In this document: positions 20,376 through 29,578 of the stretch, piece by piece
Layout of the letters: each line of letters starts with the position of its first letter
Numbering within the stretch: position 1 is the first letter of the stretch
DNA from: Saezia sanguinis
GTDB taxonomy: Bacteria; Pseudomonadota; Gammaproteobacteria; Burkholderiales; Burkholderiaceae_C
DNA: 64,000 bases
Assembly (NCBI RefSeq): GCF_003991585.1
Contig: NZ_PQSP01000002.1
Coordinates: 310,001 to 374,000 of the forward strand
Direction: 5' to 3'
Position numbers and translations under genes: made by a program
The notes under the pieces: generated by a model
Database searches by the model: none
What the model saw: only the letters and a program-made list of their open reading frames with translations
Told to the model about the DNA's origin: nothing

Positions 20376-21260
20376 TTAAGGCTTTGGCAATTGCCCCCCT
20401 GTGGCCCGGTTCTGTCCGGCCAGGTCTTTACGGGTTTCCACATTCTGGAAGCCAGCGCTTTCCAGCAGGGTTTGCACTTTTTCTGCCTGGTCGTAGCCAT
20501 GTTCAAGCAGCAGCCATCCTTGCGGCAACAGATGGGTTGCCGCCTGCGCAATGATACGGCGGATGTCATCCAGACCATCATCGCCTGATACCAGTGCATG
20601 CTGGGGCTCATGAGACAGGGCTTGCAGGTGTACATCGCCTGCGGCAACATAAGGTGGGTTGCTGACAATCAGGTCGAATTTTTCATTGGCAACCGGGGCA
20701 AACCAGTCCCCCAGCAATAAGCGGATATGTGATTCTGGCGGCAGCAGTTCGTTGCTGTTGAGTGTGGCTACGGTAAACGCTTCCTGGCAGGCATCGACAG
20801 CAGTAACCTCCAGTTCAGGGCGTTCATGCTGCAATGTGACAGCCAGAATGCCGCTGCCAGTGCCCAGGTCAAGCACCCGGGCAGATAAGTTGGCCGGCAA
20901 AAGTTGCAGTGCCCAGTCAACCAGCAGTTCAGTTTCCGGCCGTGGTACGAGAACCCGGCGGTCAACTGAAAAATTTAAACCGTAAAATTCTTTTTCGCCT
21001 GTCAGGTATGCCAGCGGTACACCAATGGCACGGCGCTGGAGCAACGCCATGTACTGGTTCTGCTCGTCCTTGAGCATGGTATCTTCATCGTGCGCCAGCA
21101 GCCAGGCACGTTCACGCGAAGAACGCCCCAGGGCAAACAGCAACAGCAACTGGGCATCCAACTGGTCGATGCCCATGGCACGCGCAGCATCAAGTGCCTG
21201 GCGTACATTCATCACCTGCTCGGGCAGTGAAGTGGTTTGTGTATCGTTCATGTTTGTCAT
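20376..21260 (-). CDS. prmC: Release factor glutamine methyltransferase
   Basis: Methylates the Gln of the GGQ motif in release factors RF1 and RF2. The 294-residue protein has SAM motif I DLGTGSG (131-137), the catalytic NPPY (201-204) and the family segment [24 protein letters not shown]. Its ATG overlaps the prfA stop as ATGA, and GGAGG sits inside the end of prfA, so the two are translationally coupled. The pairing of the modifying enzyme with its substrate gene is conserved. Confidence 0.97.
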   Translation of the reverse strand: MTNMNDTQTTSLPEQVMNVRQALDAARAMGIDQLDAQLLLLFALGRSSRERAWLLAHDEDTMLKDEQNQYMALLQRRAIGVPLAYLTGEKEFYGLNFSVDRRVLVPRPETELLVDWALQLLPANLSARVLDLGTGSGILAVTLQHERPELEVTAVDACQEAFTVATLNSNELLPPESHIRLLLGDWFAPVANEKFDLIVSNPPYVAAGDVHLQALSHEPQHALVSGDDGLDDIRRIIAQAATHLLPQGWLLLEHGYDQAEKVQTLLESAGFQNVETRKDLAGQNRATGGQLPKP

Positions 21261-22357
21261 GCCTCCATGCGGGCTTCCATTTCGGCCAGCTGCTCAGCGC
21301 CGGCCGCGGTTTGTAGCGTTGTGATGATCTCGTCCAGATCGCCATCCATGATAAACGGCAGTTTGTACAAGGTCAGGTTGATGCGGTGGTCCGTCACACG
21401 GCCCTGCGGGTAGTTGTAGGTGCGGATCCGGTCTGAGCGGTCTCCTGTGCCAACCAGACTTTTGCGGGTGGCAGCCTCGTGTGCTGCACGTTCGCTGCGC
21501 TCTTTCTCCTGGAGGCGGGCCTGCAGTACCTGCATGGCTTTGGCTTTGTTGCGGTGCTGTGAGCGGTCATCCTGGCATTCCGCCACAATGCCGGTTGGGA
21601 TGTGTGTGATGCGTACGGCTGAATCGGTCTTGTTGATGTGCTGGCCCCCGGCGCCTGATGCCCGGTAGGTGTCAATGCGCAGGTCTGCCGGATTGATCTC
21701 GATGGCAGTGGCCTCGTCAGGCTCAGGCAGCACGGCGACGGTACAGGCACTGGTGTGGATGCGGCCTTGTGTTTCGGTCACAGGAACGCGCTGCACGCGA
21801 TGGCCGCCGGATTCAAATTTAAGCTTGCCGTAAATGCCCGGCTGTGAACCATGCCCGTTGATGTGAATGATAACTTCCTTGTAGCCACCCAGATCGGACT
21901 CATTGGCACCAATCACTTCCACGCGCCAGCCCTGGCGTTCGGCATAACGGGTGTACATGCGCAGCAGGTCACCGGCAAACAGTGCGGATTCGTCGCCGCC
22001 GGTGCCGGCACGGATTTCCAGGAACACCGGGCGGTCATCGTTGGGATCTTTGGGCAGCAGCAACGACTGAATTTCCTGTTCCAGACGTTCCAGATCGGCC
22101 TGAGCGCTTTGAATTTCTTCCGCAGCCAGCTCTGCCATTTCCGGATCGTTTTCCAGCTCGTGCGCATTGTTCAGGTCGCTTTCCCTTTGCTGGTACTGGC
22201 GATAGTTTTCAATCAGCGGGCTCAAGCCGGCATGCTCCTGTGACAGCGTGCGAAAGCGCTGGATGTCACTCATGACCTCAGGGCTGGACAGGAATGCTTC
22301 GAGTTCGCTGAATCGATAGGTACTGCGTTCAATTTGTTGCCGGATAAAGGGTTTCAT
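21257..22357 (-). CDS. prfA: Peptide chain release factor 1
   Basis: Recognises UAA and UAG and triggers release of the finished chain. The 366-residue protein has the codon-reading PVT tripeptide (192-194, within [14 protein letters not shown]), which marks RF1 rather than the SPF of RF2. The catalytic GGQ is at 237-239 ([20 protein letters not shown]). No frameshift is present, as expected for RF1. The usual upstream partner hemA is not within view on this strand. Confidence 0.98.
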   Translation of the reverse strand: MKPFIRQQIERSTYRFSELEAFLSSPEVMSDIQRFRTLSQEHAGLSPLIENYRQYQQRESDLNNAHELENDPEMAELAAEEIQSAQADLERLEQEIQSLLLPKDPNDDRPVFLEIRAGTGGDESALFAGDLLRMYTRYAERQGWRVEVIGANESDLGGYKEVIIHINGHGSQPGIYGKLKFESGGHRVQRVPVTETQGRIHTSACTVAVLPEPDEATAIEINPADLRIDTYRASGAGGQHINKTDSAVRITHIPTGIVAECQDDRSQHRNKAKAMQVLQARLQEKERSERAAHEAATRKSLVGTGDRSDRIRTYNYPQGRVTDHRINLTLYKLPFIMDGDLDEIITTLQTAAGAEQLAEMEARMEA

Positions 22358-22673
22358 GAATGTCGGATCAGATCAGTGGAAAAAGAAAAAGGGAAAAAGC
22401 AGCAAAAGCTGCCTGTTCATGTCAGCAAAAGAGAGGTGCTAGGAATGCCAGCTGGCCGGCATGGTCAGGCCAGGAGCGAATATGCAGGGCAGGGCCTGGA
22501 CTGACCGGGTGGTCAGCCTGTGTGCCTGTAGCCAAAAAGATATGCGCATACGTGCCATGAACAGCAGTTCCGATGAAGTGGAAAAATAGGCGAGATACTC
22601 ACCTGATCATTTCAACCCTTGAAAGCGTCCTATTATAGAATGCTTTTAACTTTTGATAAAAACGGACCATGTC
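22358..22673. other. 316-bp divergent intergenic region
   Basis: It should hold the prfA promoter (leftward) and the promoter of the small membrane protein (rightward). Small hairpins are present (GCAGC-AAAA-GCTGC near 22402 and an ATGCC..GGCAT palindrome near 22445). I see no gene in it. Confidence 0.4.
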
Positions 22674-22964
22674 ATGAACGGGTTGGAACTGTTGACGCAT
22701 ATCGGCAATTTTTTGCTGCTGCCACTTTTCGTTGGCATGGCCGTTGGTTCAATGGCACGGCTGTTCTGGTTTCGGCAGCGTTCATGGATACGGCTGGCTG
22801 TTGCTGGTTTTATGGGGAGTTTAATCGGGCTGGTTGTCGGCTGGGTTGTCACCGAGCAGGATGGGCATATGCTGGGCTATGGGCTGCTGGTTTTACTGTG
22901 CAGCCTGTTTGTTTTTATGGCTGGAGGGAAAGTGGCCCGAAAAGCATCTTCTCCCGCCAAATGA
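22674..22964 (+). CDS. Small inner-membrane protein
   Basis: A 96-residue protein with three predicted membrane helices: about 11-29, 41-62 and 70-90 (LLLPLFVGMAVGSMA, LAVAGFMGSLIGLVVGWVV, YGLLVLLCSLFVFMAGG). It ends in a basic tail ARKASSPAK. It resembles small transmembrane proteins of unknown role. The last nine codons lie inside the first copy of a 47-bp tandem duplication. A TTG at 22653 would extend it by seven residues; ATG 22674 is preferred though its ribosome site is weak. Confidence 0.6.
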   Translation: MNGLELLTHIGNFLLLPLFVGMAVGSMARLFWFRQRSWIRLAVAGFMGSLIGLVVGWVVTEQDGHMLGYGLLVLLCSLFVFMAGGKVARKASSPAK

Positions 22965-23030
22965 GGCGGCATGACCAGGAAAACCGAAAAGCATCTTCTC
23001 CCGCCAAATGAGGCGGCATGACCAGGAAAA
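22937..23030. repeat. Perfect 47-bp tandem duplication
   Basis: Two identical 47-base units abut (22937-22983 and 22984-23030). The first covers the 3' end of the small membrane protein gene, including its TGA. The second is intergenic and ends just before the AAGGG ribosome site of the AlkD-like gene. Each unit contains a short CCGCC-AAATGA-GGCGG hairpin. Confidence 0.97.
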
Positions 23031-23043
23031 AAGGGTCGATCCC

Positions 23044-23772
23044 ATGATGTCAAACCAGGCTGTTAACCAGATGATGGCGCAGGTTCGTGCGGCATTAAAG
23101 CAGAGCATAGAAGAAAAAACGCGGCAGAACAGCCAGCGCTTTTTTAAAGAGGAAATCCGGTTTTATGGTGTGCCGGTGCCTCAGGTAAACCGTATTGCCA
23201 AAAAGTATTTCGCTTTGATGCCGCAAGCCTCAAAAACCGATGTTTTTGCGTATTGTGAGGCGTTATGGCAGTCCGGCTATATTGAAGAATCATTCATTGC
23301 GTGCCAGTGGGCCTATGAAATGCGAGGGACGTATGAACTGGCCGATATGGATGTATTTGATGGTTGGTTGGATGCTTATGTGAATAACTGGGCATCATGC
23401 GATACGCTGTGCAATCATGCTGTAGGTGATTTGCTGATGATGTATCCGGCCTGTGTTGTCAGGCTGAAAGACTGGGCGATGTCTGCAAACCGCTGGAAGC
23501 GGCGTGCCGCCGCGGTTTCTCTGATCATTCCAGCCCGCAAGGGGCTGTTTTTGCCGGAGATTTTTGAGCTGGCCGATCTGCTGCTAAGCGATCAGGATGA
23601 CCTGGTGCAAAAAGGCTATGGCTGGATGCTGAAAGCCGCCAGTGAAGCGCATCAGCAGGCCGTGTATGATTTTGTGGTGGCTCGAAAACAAACCATGCCG
23701 CGCACGGCATTTCGTTATGCGCTGGAGAAAATGCCTGCTGCGCTACGGGCGCAGGCGATGAAAAAAGCATGA
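23044..23772 (+). CDS. DNA alkylation repeat (AlkD-like) protein
   Basis: A 242-residue all-helical HEAT-like repeat protein of the AlkD family, whose members excise alkylated purines from DNA without base flipping. The core includes RFFKEEIRFYGVPVPQVNRIAKKYF, the NWASCDTLCNHAVGDLL segment where AlkD has its WDxxD-type catalytic patch (here WASCD), and RWKRRAAAVSLIIPARKG. Activity against a given lesion cannot be inferred. The ATG at 23044 has AAGGG eight bases upstream; the frame is open to 23008 through the repeat. Confidence 0.85.
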   Translation: MMSNQAVNQMMAQVRAALKQSIEEKTRQNSQRFFKEEIRFYGVPVPQVNRIAKKYFALMPQASKTDVFAYCEALWQSGYIEESFIACQWAYEMRGTYELADMDVFDGWLDAYVNNWASCDTLCNHAVGDLLMMYPACVVRLKDWAMSANRWKRRAAAVSLIIPARKGLFLPEIFELADLLLSDQDDLVQKGYGWMLKAASEAHQQAVYDFVVARKQTMPRTAFRYALEKMPAALRAQAMKKA

Positions 23773-23956
23773 TGCCCTGATGGAGGCTGTTGACGGTCAG
23801 GTCTGTTTTTTTATAAAAGAGTCGCGAGCGCGCCATATCTGTGCCGGCCAGCAGGGGCATCTGAAGTTTCATGGCTTTTCATTCTGCTGGTATTTTGCAA
23901 AATACCCAGTGCAATGCAGCCGACTCAGATAATCGCTTGCGCGTATCATATGTGCC

Positions 23957-24709
23957 ATGCATGACGAACAACTTTTACGCTATTCACGCCACATTCTGCT
24001 GGACGAAGTGGGGATTGAAGGGCAGGAAAAACTGCTGCAATCTCACGTGCTGGTGATTGGTGCCGGCGGGCTGGGTTCACCGGCGCTGATGTATCTGGCT
24101 GCGTCAGGTTGCGGGCAGATCACCGTGGCGGATGCTGACGCTGTGGACCTGACCAACCTGCAACGGCAGATTGTGCATACCACTGCACGTGTGGGGCAGC
24201 TGAAAGTGCACTCTGCCGCACAGGGAATGGCTGCGTTGAACCCGGATGTGCAGGTTCATGCCGTGCAGGTCAAAGCGCAAGGTGAGGTTTTAGAGCAGTT
24301 GGTTGATCAGGCGCATGTGGTGCTGGATTGCACGGATAACTTCCGTACCCGCCAGCAGATCAATGCGGCATGTGTGAAATACCGTAAACCGCTGGTCAGC
24401 GGAGCGGCTATCCGCTGGGATGCACAGGTCAGCGTTTTCGACCTGCGCGACGAGCTCTCGCCGTGTTATGCATGCCTGTATCCGCCAGAAGATGTGCCAA
24501 AGGAAGTTGCCTGTTCGACCATGGGCGTGTTTGCGCCGTTGACCGGGATGACCGGAACCATGCAGGCAGGCGAAGCGTTGAAGCTGCTGATGGGGATTGG
24601 CGAGCCTTTGGTCGGGCGTTTGCTGATGCTCAATGCGCTGCAGATGCAATGGACCACGCTGCGCATCAAGCGCCGGCCCCATTGCCCCGTTTGTGGTGCG
24701 GGTCATTAA
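23957..24709 (+). CDS. moeB: MoeB/ThiF-type adenylyltransferase
   Basis: An E1-like enzyme that adenylates the C-terminal Gly of a sulfur-carrier protein (MoaD or ThiS) for molybdopterin or thiazole synthesis. The 250 residues show the GAGGLGS nucleotide loop (35-41), DADAVDLTNLQRQ, the DCTDNFRTR segment, zinc ligands C170/C173 and C243/C246, and a candidate active-site Cys at 186 (ACSTMGVFAP). No carrier gene is adjacent, so MoeB versus ThiF cannot be settled; the length favours MoeB/HesA. Confidence 0.88.
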   Translation: MHDEQLLRYSRHILLDEVGIEGQEKLLQSHVLVIGAGGLGSPALMYLAASGCGQITVADADAVDLTNLQRQIVHTTARVGQLKVHSAAQGMAALNPDVQVHAVQVKAQGEVLEQLVDQAHVVLDCTDNFRTRQQINAACVKYRKPLVSGAAIRWDAQVSVFDLRDELSPCYACLYPPEDVPKEVACSTMGVFAPLTGMTGTMQAGEALKLLMGIGEPLVGRLLMLNALQMQWTTLRIKRRPHCPVCGAGH

Positions 24710-24732
24710 AAAGGGCAGCCAACGGATTGCGG

Positions 24733-25629
24733 TCAGCTCAATTCAAATTCGCCAATCAGTGGCAAATGGTCTGACATGCGGGTCCAGATTTTGCCCTTGG
24801 GAACGTAGGCGCGCAAAGGCGTCAGGCCGCGGGCGTAAATGCGGTCCAGCCGCCAGACCGGCGCAACGGAAGGAAAGGTCGCTTCCGGCGGAATGGTGAA
24901 GGTGGTGAAACCGGCATGCAGCATCGGCAGCAGCAGTTTGTTGTTCCAGTCGTTAAAGTCGCCGGCAATCAGTACCGGTTCGCTTGACGGAATTTCTCTT
25001 TCTATCAGATCAATCAGGCGCTGAATCTGCCAGTTGCGGCCAACCTGACGCAGGCTGAGGTGTACCACAATGCAGTGCAGCAAGGTCCCGGCAACCTTGA
25101 CTTTTACGTGCAGCAGGCCGCGCTGTTCAAACCGGTTGTCTGAGATATCTTCGCGTGCCATGCCCAGCACCGGCCAGCGGGACAGCAGTGCATTGCCGTG
25201 CTGCCCTTCTTTGGTGTAGGCGTTGGTCATGTAGCTGCTGATATAACCCTCGGGGGCCAAAAAATCAGCCTGGGGGCCCGGCATTTGCAGGCGCTGGGCA
25301 ATATCGGCACGGCTATAAAGTTTTCTGACTTCTTGCAGAAATACCAGGTCAGCGTCAAATTCTTCAACCGCAAGGGCAAGGTTTTGATGTTCTGCCCGTT
25401 TGATCGGCCCCAACCCCCGCACGCCTTTGTGGATGTTGTAGGTGGCAACCCGCAAAATGCCGTCATCCAGTTGTGCCGGGGGGGTGGCCGGAAACACGTC
25501 GGACTGCAGCAGCATGGCTTGTGGCAGTATGGTCGAATACTGCACCACCTCCAGCTCAGCCGGCGTGGCCGGCTCATCTTGTGGAGGTGAGGGTGGTTGC
25601 TCAGTATCTGACGCTTGCTCCTTTGTCAT
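24733..25629 (-). CDS. Endonuclease/exonuclease/phosphatase-fold protein
   Basis: A 298-residue metal-dependent hydrolase of the EEP superfamily. Catalytic landmarks in order are ATYNIHKG (Asn), VFLQEVR (Glu metal ligand), VVHLSLRQVGR, AGDFNDW (Asp/Asn) and the terminal SDHLPLIGEFEL (Asp-His). The N-terminal 50 residues are Pro/Glu-rich and disordered. A TTG start at 25686 is possible; ATG 25629 is preferred. The substrate could be DNA, phospholipid or phosphoinositide-like; I cannot tell. Confidence 0.85.
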   Translation of the reverse strand: MTKEQASDTEQPPSPPQDEPATPAELEVVQYSTILPQAMLLQSDVFPATPPAQLDDGILRVATYNIHKGVRGLGPIKRAEHQNLALAVEEFDADLVFLQEVRKLYSRADIAQRLQMPGPQADFLAPEGYISSYMTNAYTKEGQHGNALLSRWPVLGMAREDISDNRFEQRGLLHVKVKVAGTLLHCIVVHLSLRQVGRNWQIQRLIDLIEREIPSSEPVLIAGDFNDWNNKLLLPMLHAGFTTFTIPPEATFPSVAPVWRLDRIYARGLTPLRAYVPKGKIWTRMSDHLPLIGEFELS

Positions 25630-25725
25630 TATCCAACTCTGTTTGTCACTATGACCTTCAGGTGGGGCATTAAAAGCAGTTTTCAACCTGCGTTTTAATG
25701 CGGCCTCATCATTTATCTGGCTATG

Positions 25726-26901
25726 TTATATCGGGTCCAGGCTGCCTTTCTCGCCGCGTTCATAAACCACGTTGGCACGTCCGACAATCAGCGGGTCAAT
25801 GGCGCCAATGGCTTCCAGGTTTTTGTTGTCGTAAGGCAATTTAAGCAGCACATAACGCATGGCATTCAGACGCGCGCGTTTTTTACAGTCAGATTTCACA
25901 ACGGTCCAGGGTGCATCGGCCGTGTCGGTATGGAAGAACATGTCTTCCTTGGCCTTGGTGTACTCATCCCATTTACCGAGCGATGCCTGATCAACAGGGG
26001 AGAGTTTCCACTGTTTGAGCGGGTGTGTTTTACGTTCTTTAAAGCGGCGAATCTGCTCTTCTTTGCTGACCGAGAACCAGAACTTGATCAGGTGAATGCC
26101 GCTGCGGGTCAGGTTGCGTTCCATTTCCGGAACTTCACGGATGAATTCCTTGTATTCCGTCGGGGTACAAAATCCCATCACACGCTCTACGCCGGCACGG
26201 TTATACCAGGAGCGGTCAAACATGACCATCTCGCCGCGGGTCGGTAACTGAATGATATAGCGTTGAAAATACCATTGCCCCAATTCGACCTCGGAAGGTT
26301 TTTCCAGCGCGATGACGCGGGCACCGCGGGGGTTCAAGTGCTCCATGAAACGTTTGATGGTGCCGCCTTTGCCGGCCGCATCACGTCCTTCAAACAAGAT
26401 GACAATGCGCTGGCCTGTTTTCTTGACCCAGGCCTGCAATTTAAGCAACTCGACCTGTAGATGATACTTCTGCTCTTCATAGGTCTTGCGCTGCATCAGG
26501 TATTTGTAAGGGTAGCCACCGTGGCGCCAGTCCTCAGCCAATTCATGGTCGTAGTCAACTTTTGGGGCTTTGTTTTTTGCAATGGCTTTCAGCGTTTTAT
26601 CCAGGAGTTTGACTTCATCCGGAGAAATGCGGGTCAGAATATGCTGCACCATGTCGCTGGAAGCCTGCGGATCATTGATGTCAACCTGGCGCAACTGGTC
26701 AATCACACCTTCTGCCTTGGCGGCCAGGGCTGACTGTGTGGAGTGATTGGCCTCTAGTTTGGCCAGCTTGCTGGGGGTGCGTTGTATGAATGAGGTGCCG
26801 ACTTCGACATGCTGGGCGCTGCGGCGGCGGGGGCTCTTTTTAGCAGGGGTTGTTTTAGGCGCTTTTGTGATACGGGGAGATTTTTGTGTTGTAGTTGCCA
26901 T
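25726..26901 (-). CDS. ppk2: Polyphosphate kinase 2 (PPK2 family)
   Basis: Transfers phosphate between polyphosphate and nucleotides. The 391-residue protein has Walker A FEGRDAAGKGGT (170-181), the DRSWYNRAGVERVMGFC motif (from 229) and EWDEYTKAKEDMF-like segments of the single-domain class. The N-terminal 35 residues are unusually rich in Lys, Pro, Thr and Arg (KAPKTTPAKKSPRRR). ATG 26901 with AAGGA eight bases upstream is chosen over 26985, whose extra residues are not conserved-looking. Confidence 0.93.
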   Translation of the reverse strand: MATTTQKSPRITKAPKTTPAKKSPRRRSAQHVEVGTSFIQRTPSKLAKLEANHSTQSALAAKAEGVIDQLRQVDINDPQASSDMVQHILTRISPDEVKLLDKTLKAIAKNKAPKVDYDHELAEDWRHGGYPYKYLMQRKTYEEQKYHLQVELLKLQAWVKKTGQRIVILFEGRDAAGKGGTIKRFMEHLNPRGARVIALEKPSEVELGQWYFQRYIIQLPTRGEMVMFDRSWYNRAGVERVMGFCTPTEYKEFIREVPEMERNLTRSGIHLIKFWFSVSKEEQIRRFKERKTHPLKQWKLSPVDQASLGKWDEYTKAKEDMFFHTDTADAPWTVVKSDCKKRARLNAMRYVLLKLPYDNKNLEAIGAIDPLIVGRANVVYERGEKGSLDPI

Positions 26902-27169
26902 GAGCGTTTTCCTTGATGAAATGTACGAGGAACATTCCGATTGTAAATGGCATCCGGGCTGATTCAGCCTGCAAATCAGATACAAAAGTGTTTTCTAACA
27001 AAGGTCATTTTAAAAGGATTAGCCACGTGTGTTGCAAGGTTTGTTGTATCAAACTGGTCAAATATGCCAAAAAGTAACGTAATGCAAAAAAACACGGATG
27101 CCTGCCCTATCCCACTAGTTAGTGCATTCACCTTGGGCAGTGCGGCATAGCAGGGCCCCGCTTTGTGTA
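26902..27169. other. Intergenic region with possible argE terminator
   Basis: On the minus strand CTGCCC..GGGCAG arms enclose CACTAACTAGTG, and a run of seven T follows about ten bases later (near 27083). It may end the argE transcript. The rest should carry the ppk2 promoter. Confidence 0.35.
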
Positions 27170-28321
27170 TTACAGTGCCAAAGCCAGTTTACGCAGGAAT
27201 TGTTCACAGGCCTGCATTTGGCTGATTTCAATGAATTCATCCGGTTTGTGGGCCTGCTCAATACTGCCTGGCCCGCATACGACGGTTGGAATGCCTATGT
27301 GCTGGAAGTGCCCGGCCTCTGTGGCGAATGCGACTTTGCGCTGCTGCGTATCGCTGGTCAATGCGCGTACCAGTTGCGTTATTGCTGCCTGTTCATCGGC
27401 TTCCAGGGCCGGGGCCTGTGCCGTGCTGGTGATGTCTACCCGCGCTTGGGCATACTCGGTTTGCATACGTGGCAGCAGGTCTGAGCGAACGTAGTCTTCA
27501 ATGTGGCTTTGGATGTTGGCAGGGCTCATTCCCGGCAGGTTGCGAAACTCATATACAAATTCACACTGCTCCGGCAAAATGTTGGAGGCGATACCGCCCT
27601 GGATCTGGTTGGTGGTCAGGGTGGTAAAGGGCACATCATACAGGTGGTCGTAAGGGCCCTGGGCTTTCATGCGGTCTGCCATGTCCCGAATGTGACAGAT
27701 CAGGCGGGCGGCGTGTTCGATGGCGTTGCAGCCCTGTGGGGTTAAAGACGAGTGTGCCGCTTTTCCGTGCACACAACAACGGTACAGGTTGATGCCCTTG
27801 TGGGCAATGATTACCTGCATGCTGGTGGGTTCACCAACCACGCAGCCCTCAGGCTGTATGCCGCGTTTTTGCAGTTCGTCCAGCATGAACGATACCCCCA
27901 CGCAACCGACTTCCTCGTCAAATGAGAAGGCCAGGTGTATGGGGCGCTTAGGCCGGTTTTGCAGCCACTCGGGGACCAGCGCCAGTGCCACGGCGATAAA
28001 GCCTTTCATATCGGCACTGCCTCTGCCATACAGTTTGCCATCACGTTCAGTGAGTTCAAAAGGCGGCGTGTGCCAGTTCTGCCCGTCAACCGGCACAACA
28101 TCGGTATGGCCTGAGAGCACGACGCCACCCTGGGTGTTGCCATGCTGGTCGGCAATGGTGGCGAACAGATTGGCTTTGGTGTGCTCGGGGTTGTAGGCCA
28201 GCCAACTGGGAATGTTTTGCTGCGACAGCCAGTGCTGAATGAATTCAATCAGTTCCAGGTTGGAATTGCGGGTGGTGGTATCGAATGCAACCAGCTTTTC
28301 AAGCCATTGTCTTGGCGACAT
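27170..28321 (-). CDS. argE: Acetylornithine deacetylase
   Basis: Hydrolyses N-acetylornithine to ornithine in arginine synthesis. The 383-residue M20 peptidase-family protein has the metal and catalytic residues in LSGHTDVVPVDG, YGRGSADMKGF and FDEEVGCVG, and a dimerisation domain in the middle (HKGINLYRCCVHGKAAHSSL). ATG 28321 is chosen because GAGAAGGA lies eight bases upstream; the codons before it are not part of the family. Together with argH and argD it shows a complete dispersed arginine pathway. Confidence 0.93.
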   Translation of the reverse strand: MSPRQWLEKLVAFDTTTRNSNLELIEFIQHWLSQQNIPSWLAYNPEHTKANLFATIADQHGNTQGGVVLSGHTDVVPVDGQNWHTPPFELTERDGKLYGRGSADMKGFIAVALALVPEWLQNRPKRPIHLAFSFDEEVGCVGVSFMLDELQKRGIQPEGCVVGEPTSMQVIIAHKGINLYRCCVHGKAAHSSLTPQGCNAIEHAARLICHIRDMADRMKAQGPYDHLYDVPFTTLTTNQIQGGIASNILPEQCEFVYEFRNLPGMSPANIQSHIEDYVRSDLLPRMQTEYAQARVDITSTAQAPALEADEQAAITQLVRALTSDTQQRKVAFATEAGHFQHIGIPTVVCGPGSIEQAHKPDEFIEISQMQACEQFLRKLALAL

Positions 28322-28377
28322 GAAGATCATCCTTCTCTTTCGGTGCAAAGAGATTCAAATAATACAAGAGATATGAA

Positions 28378-29256
28378 TTAATGCAGATTCCGGTTACGCA
28401 ACAGGGTCAGTTGCTGCATGACCATGTCCGTGTCATTAACGATCTGCAGCCGGGCATGTTGCAAGTAATGTTCCAGATCAATGGCGGCCTGTTGCGGCTG
28501 CCCTTGTTTAATCAGCGCAAAACCGCGTTCACGGTAGTTTTCAATATGCTCCGGATTCAGTGTAATCAGGCGGTCCAGCACCTGAATCAGGCGTGGCCAG
28601 TCTTCATGTTCCATATAGGTGGCGCGTAGGTGCGCCAGAATGCCGGCCACCATGTCTTTTTTCGGGGCGGATTCCAAAAAGAGGTCACTGGGAATATCAA
28701 ACTCATCAACCAGACCATGCTGCTTTTTAAACGGCATCAGCAGTGCATGGATATCTTCCATGTTCAGTGAGCGGCCTGTCAGCGGGTCGATAATGACTTC
28801 CCCCGGCGCGCCGTTGGGGCGGTTAAGCCGGATTTTGACAAGGAAATGCTCTGGGAAAGCAACACCGCGCGCCTGCAAATGGAGCTGGCCGGCAATTTCA
28901 ATGTAGATGGCTGCCAGTATGATTCCTGCCCCCTGGCGTGTTTTCAGCACCATGTTGATACAGGAAAGGTCTGGATCATCTGTTGTCTGTTTGGCACCTT
29001 TGAAGTGCATGTCTTTGTACAAAAACTGGTTGAAAAGCCATATTTTTTGCAGGACAGGTGTACTGACGGGGACTTTCCGCTGTGCCCGTTTTGCCAATTG
29101 ATCCAGTTCATCGGCGATATCTGAAAGGCGCAGTTCCGGATACTCAATCTGGGCGATATTGGCCAGTGTTTCGGCCAAAGGCAGGCTCTCCTCTTCTGAA
29201 ACCAGCAAGGCAAAGTATTCAAGAGAATTAACCGGTGCACGCAATGTATCGGACAT
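28378..29256 (-). CDS. SirB1-family transglutaminase-like/TPR protein
   Basis: A 292-residue cytoplasmic protein. Residues about 40-200 match the SirB1/transglutaminase-like domain (LSCINMVLKTRQGAGIILAAIYIEIA, FPEHFLVKI with the His, and IIDPLTGR with the Asp). Residues about 210-285 form TPR-like helices (YRERGFALIKQGQPQQAAIDLEHYLQ). The biochemical role of the family is not settled. It lies 57 bases upstream of argE on the same strand, so co-transcription is likely. Confidence 0.85.
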   Translation of the reverse strand: MSDTLRAPVNSLEYFALLVSEEESLPLAETLANIAQIEYPELRLSDIADELDQLAKRAQRKVPVSTPVLQKIWLFNQFLYKDMHFKGAKQTTDDPDLSCINMVLKTRQGAGIILAAIYIEIAGQLHLQARGVAFPEHFLVKIRLNRPNGAPGEVIIDPLTGRSLNMEDIHALLMPFKKQHGLVDEFDIPSDLFLESAPKKDMVAGILAHLRATYMEHEDWPRLIQVLDRLITLNPEHIENYRERGFALIKQGQPQQAAIDLEHYLQHARLQIVNDTDMVMQQLTLLRNRNLH

Positions 29257-29578
29257 ATTTCTACCTTACCTCATTTTTGAAAATGAGTTCAACACTCGGG
29301 CTAAAAGGATGGGAGAAATAAGGGGGAAAAATGAAAAAACAGATAACATGATGATGCACAAGCCATATCGGTGCCAGTTTTGCCTAAAAAACAAGCAATC
29401 GGTGAGGGTGAGAGAAAAGGGGGGATAAAATCCGGTTTGAGCACCTTTTCGGGATAGAATGGACGGGAATTACCCTAAAGTGGGTGATACAGAGCAATCA
29501 GGGGCCGCTATCCGGGGATAGTGATCAGATGATTTGTCATAGAAATCTTATATGTAATGTAAACAGGAGCTTCATAAA
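29257..29578. other. 322-bp region upstream of the four-paralog array
   Basis: No gene is seen. An 8-bp perfect hairpin (CTCATTTT-TG-AAAATGAG, 29270-29287) sits 14 bases from the SirB1 start. Further right the sequence is purine-rich (29310-29430), then carries the inverted repeat at 29508-29521 and a possible promoter for the array. Confidence 0.45.
29508..29521. promoter_or_regulatory. Inverted repeat, possible operator of the paralog array
   Basis: CTATCC-GG-GGATAG lies about 60 bases before the first gene of the array. A weak TTGTCA/TAATGT pair follows at 29534-29560. This is a candidate regulator site only. Confidence 0.3.
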
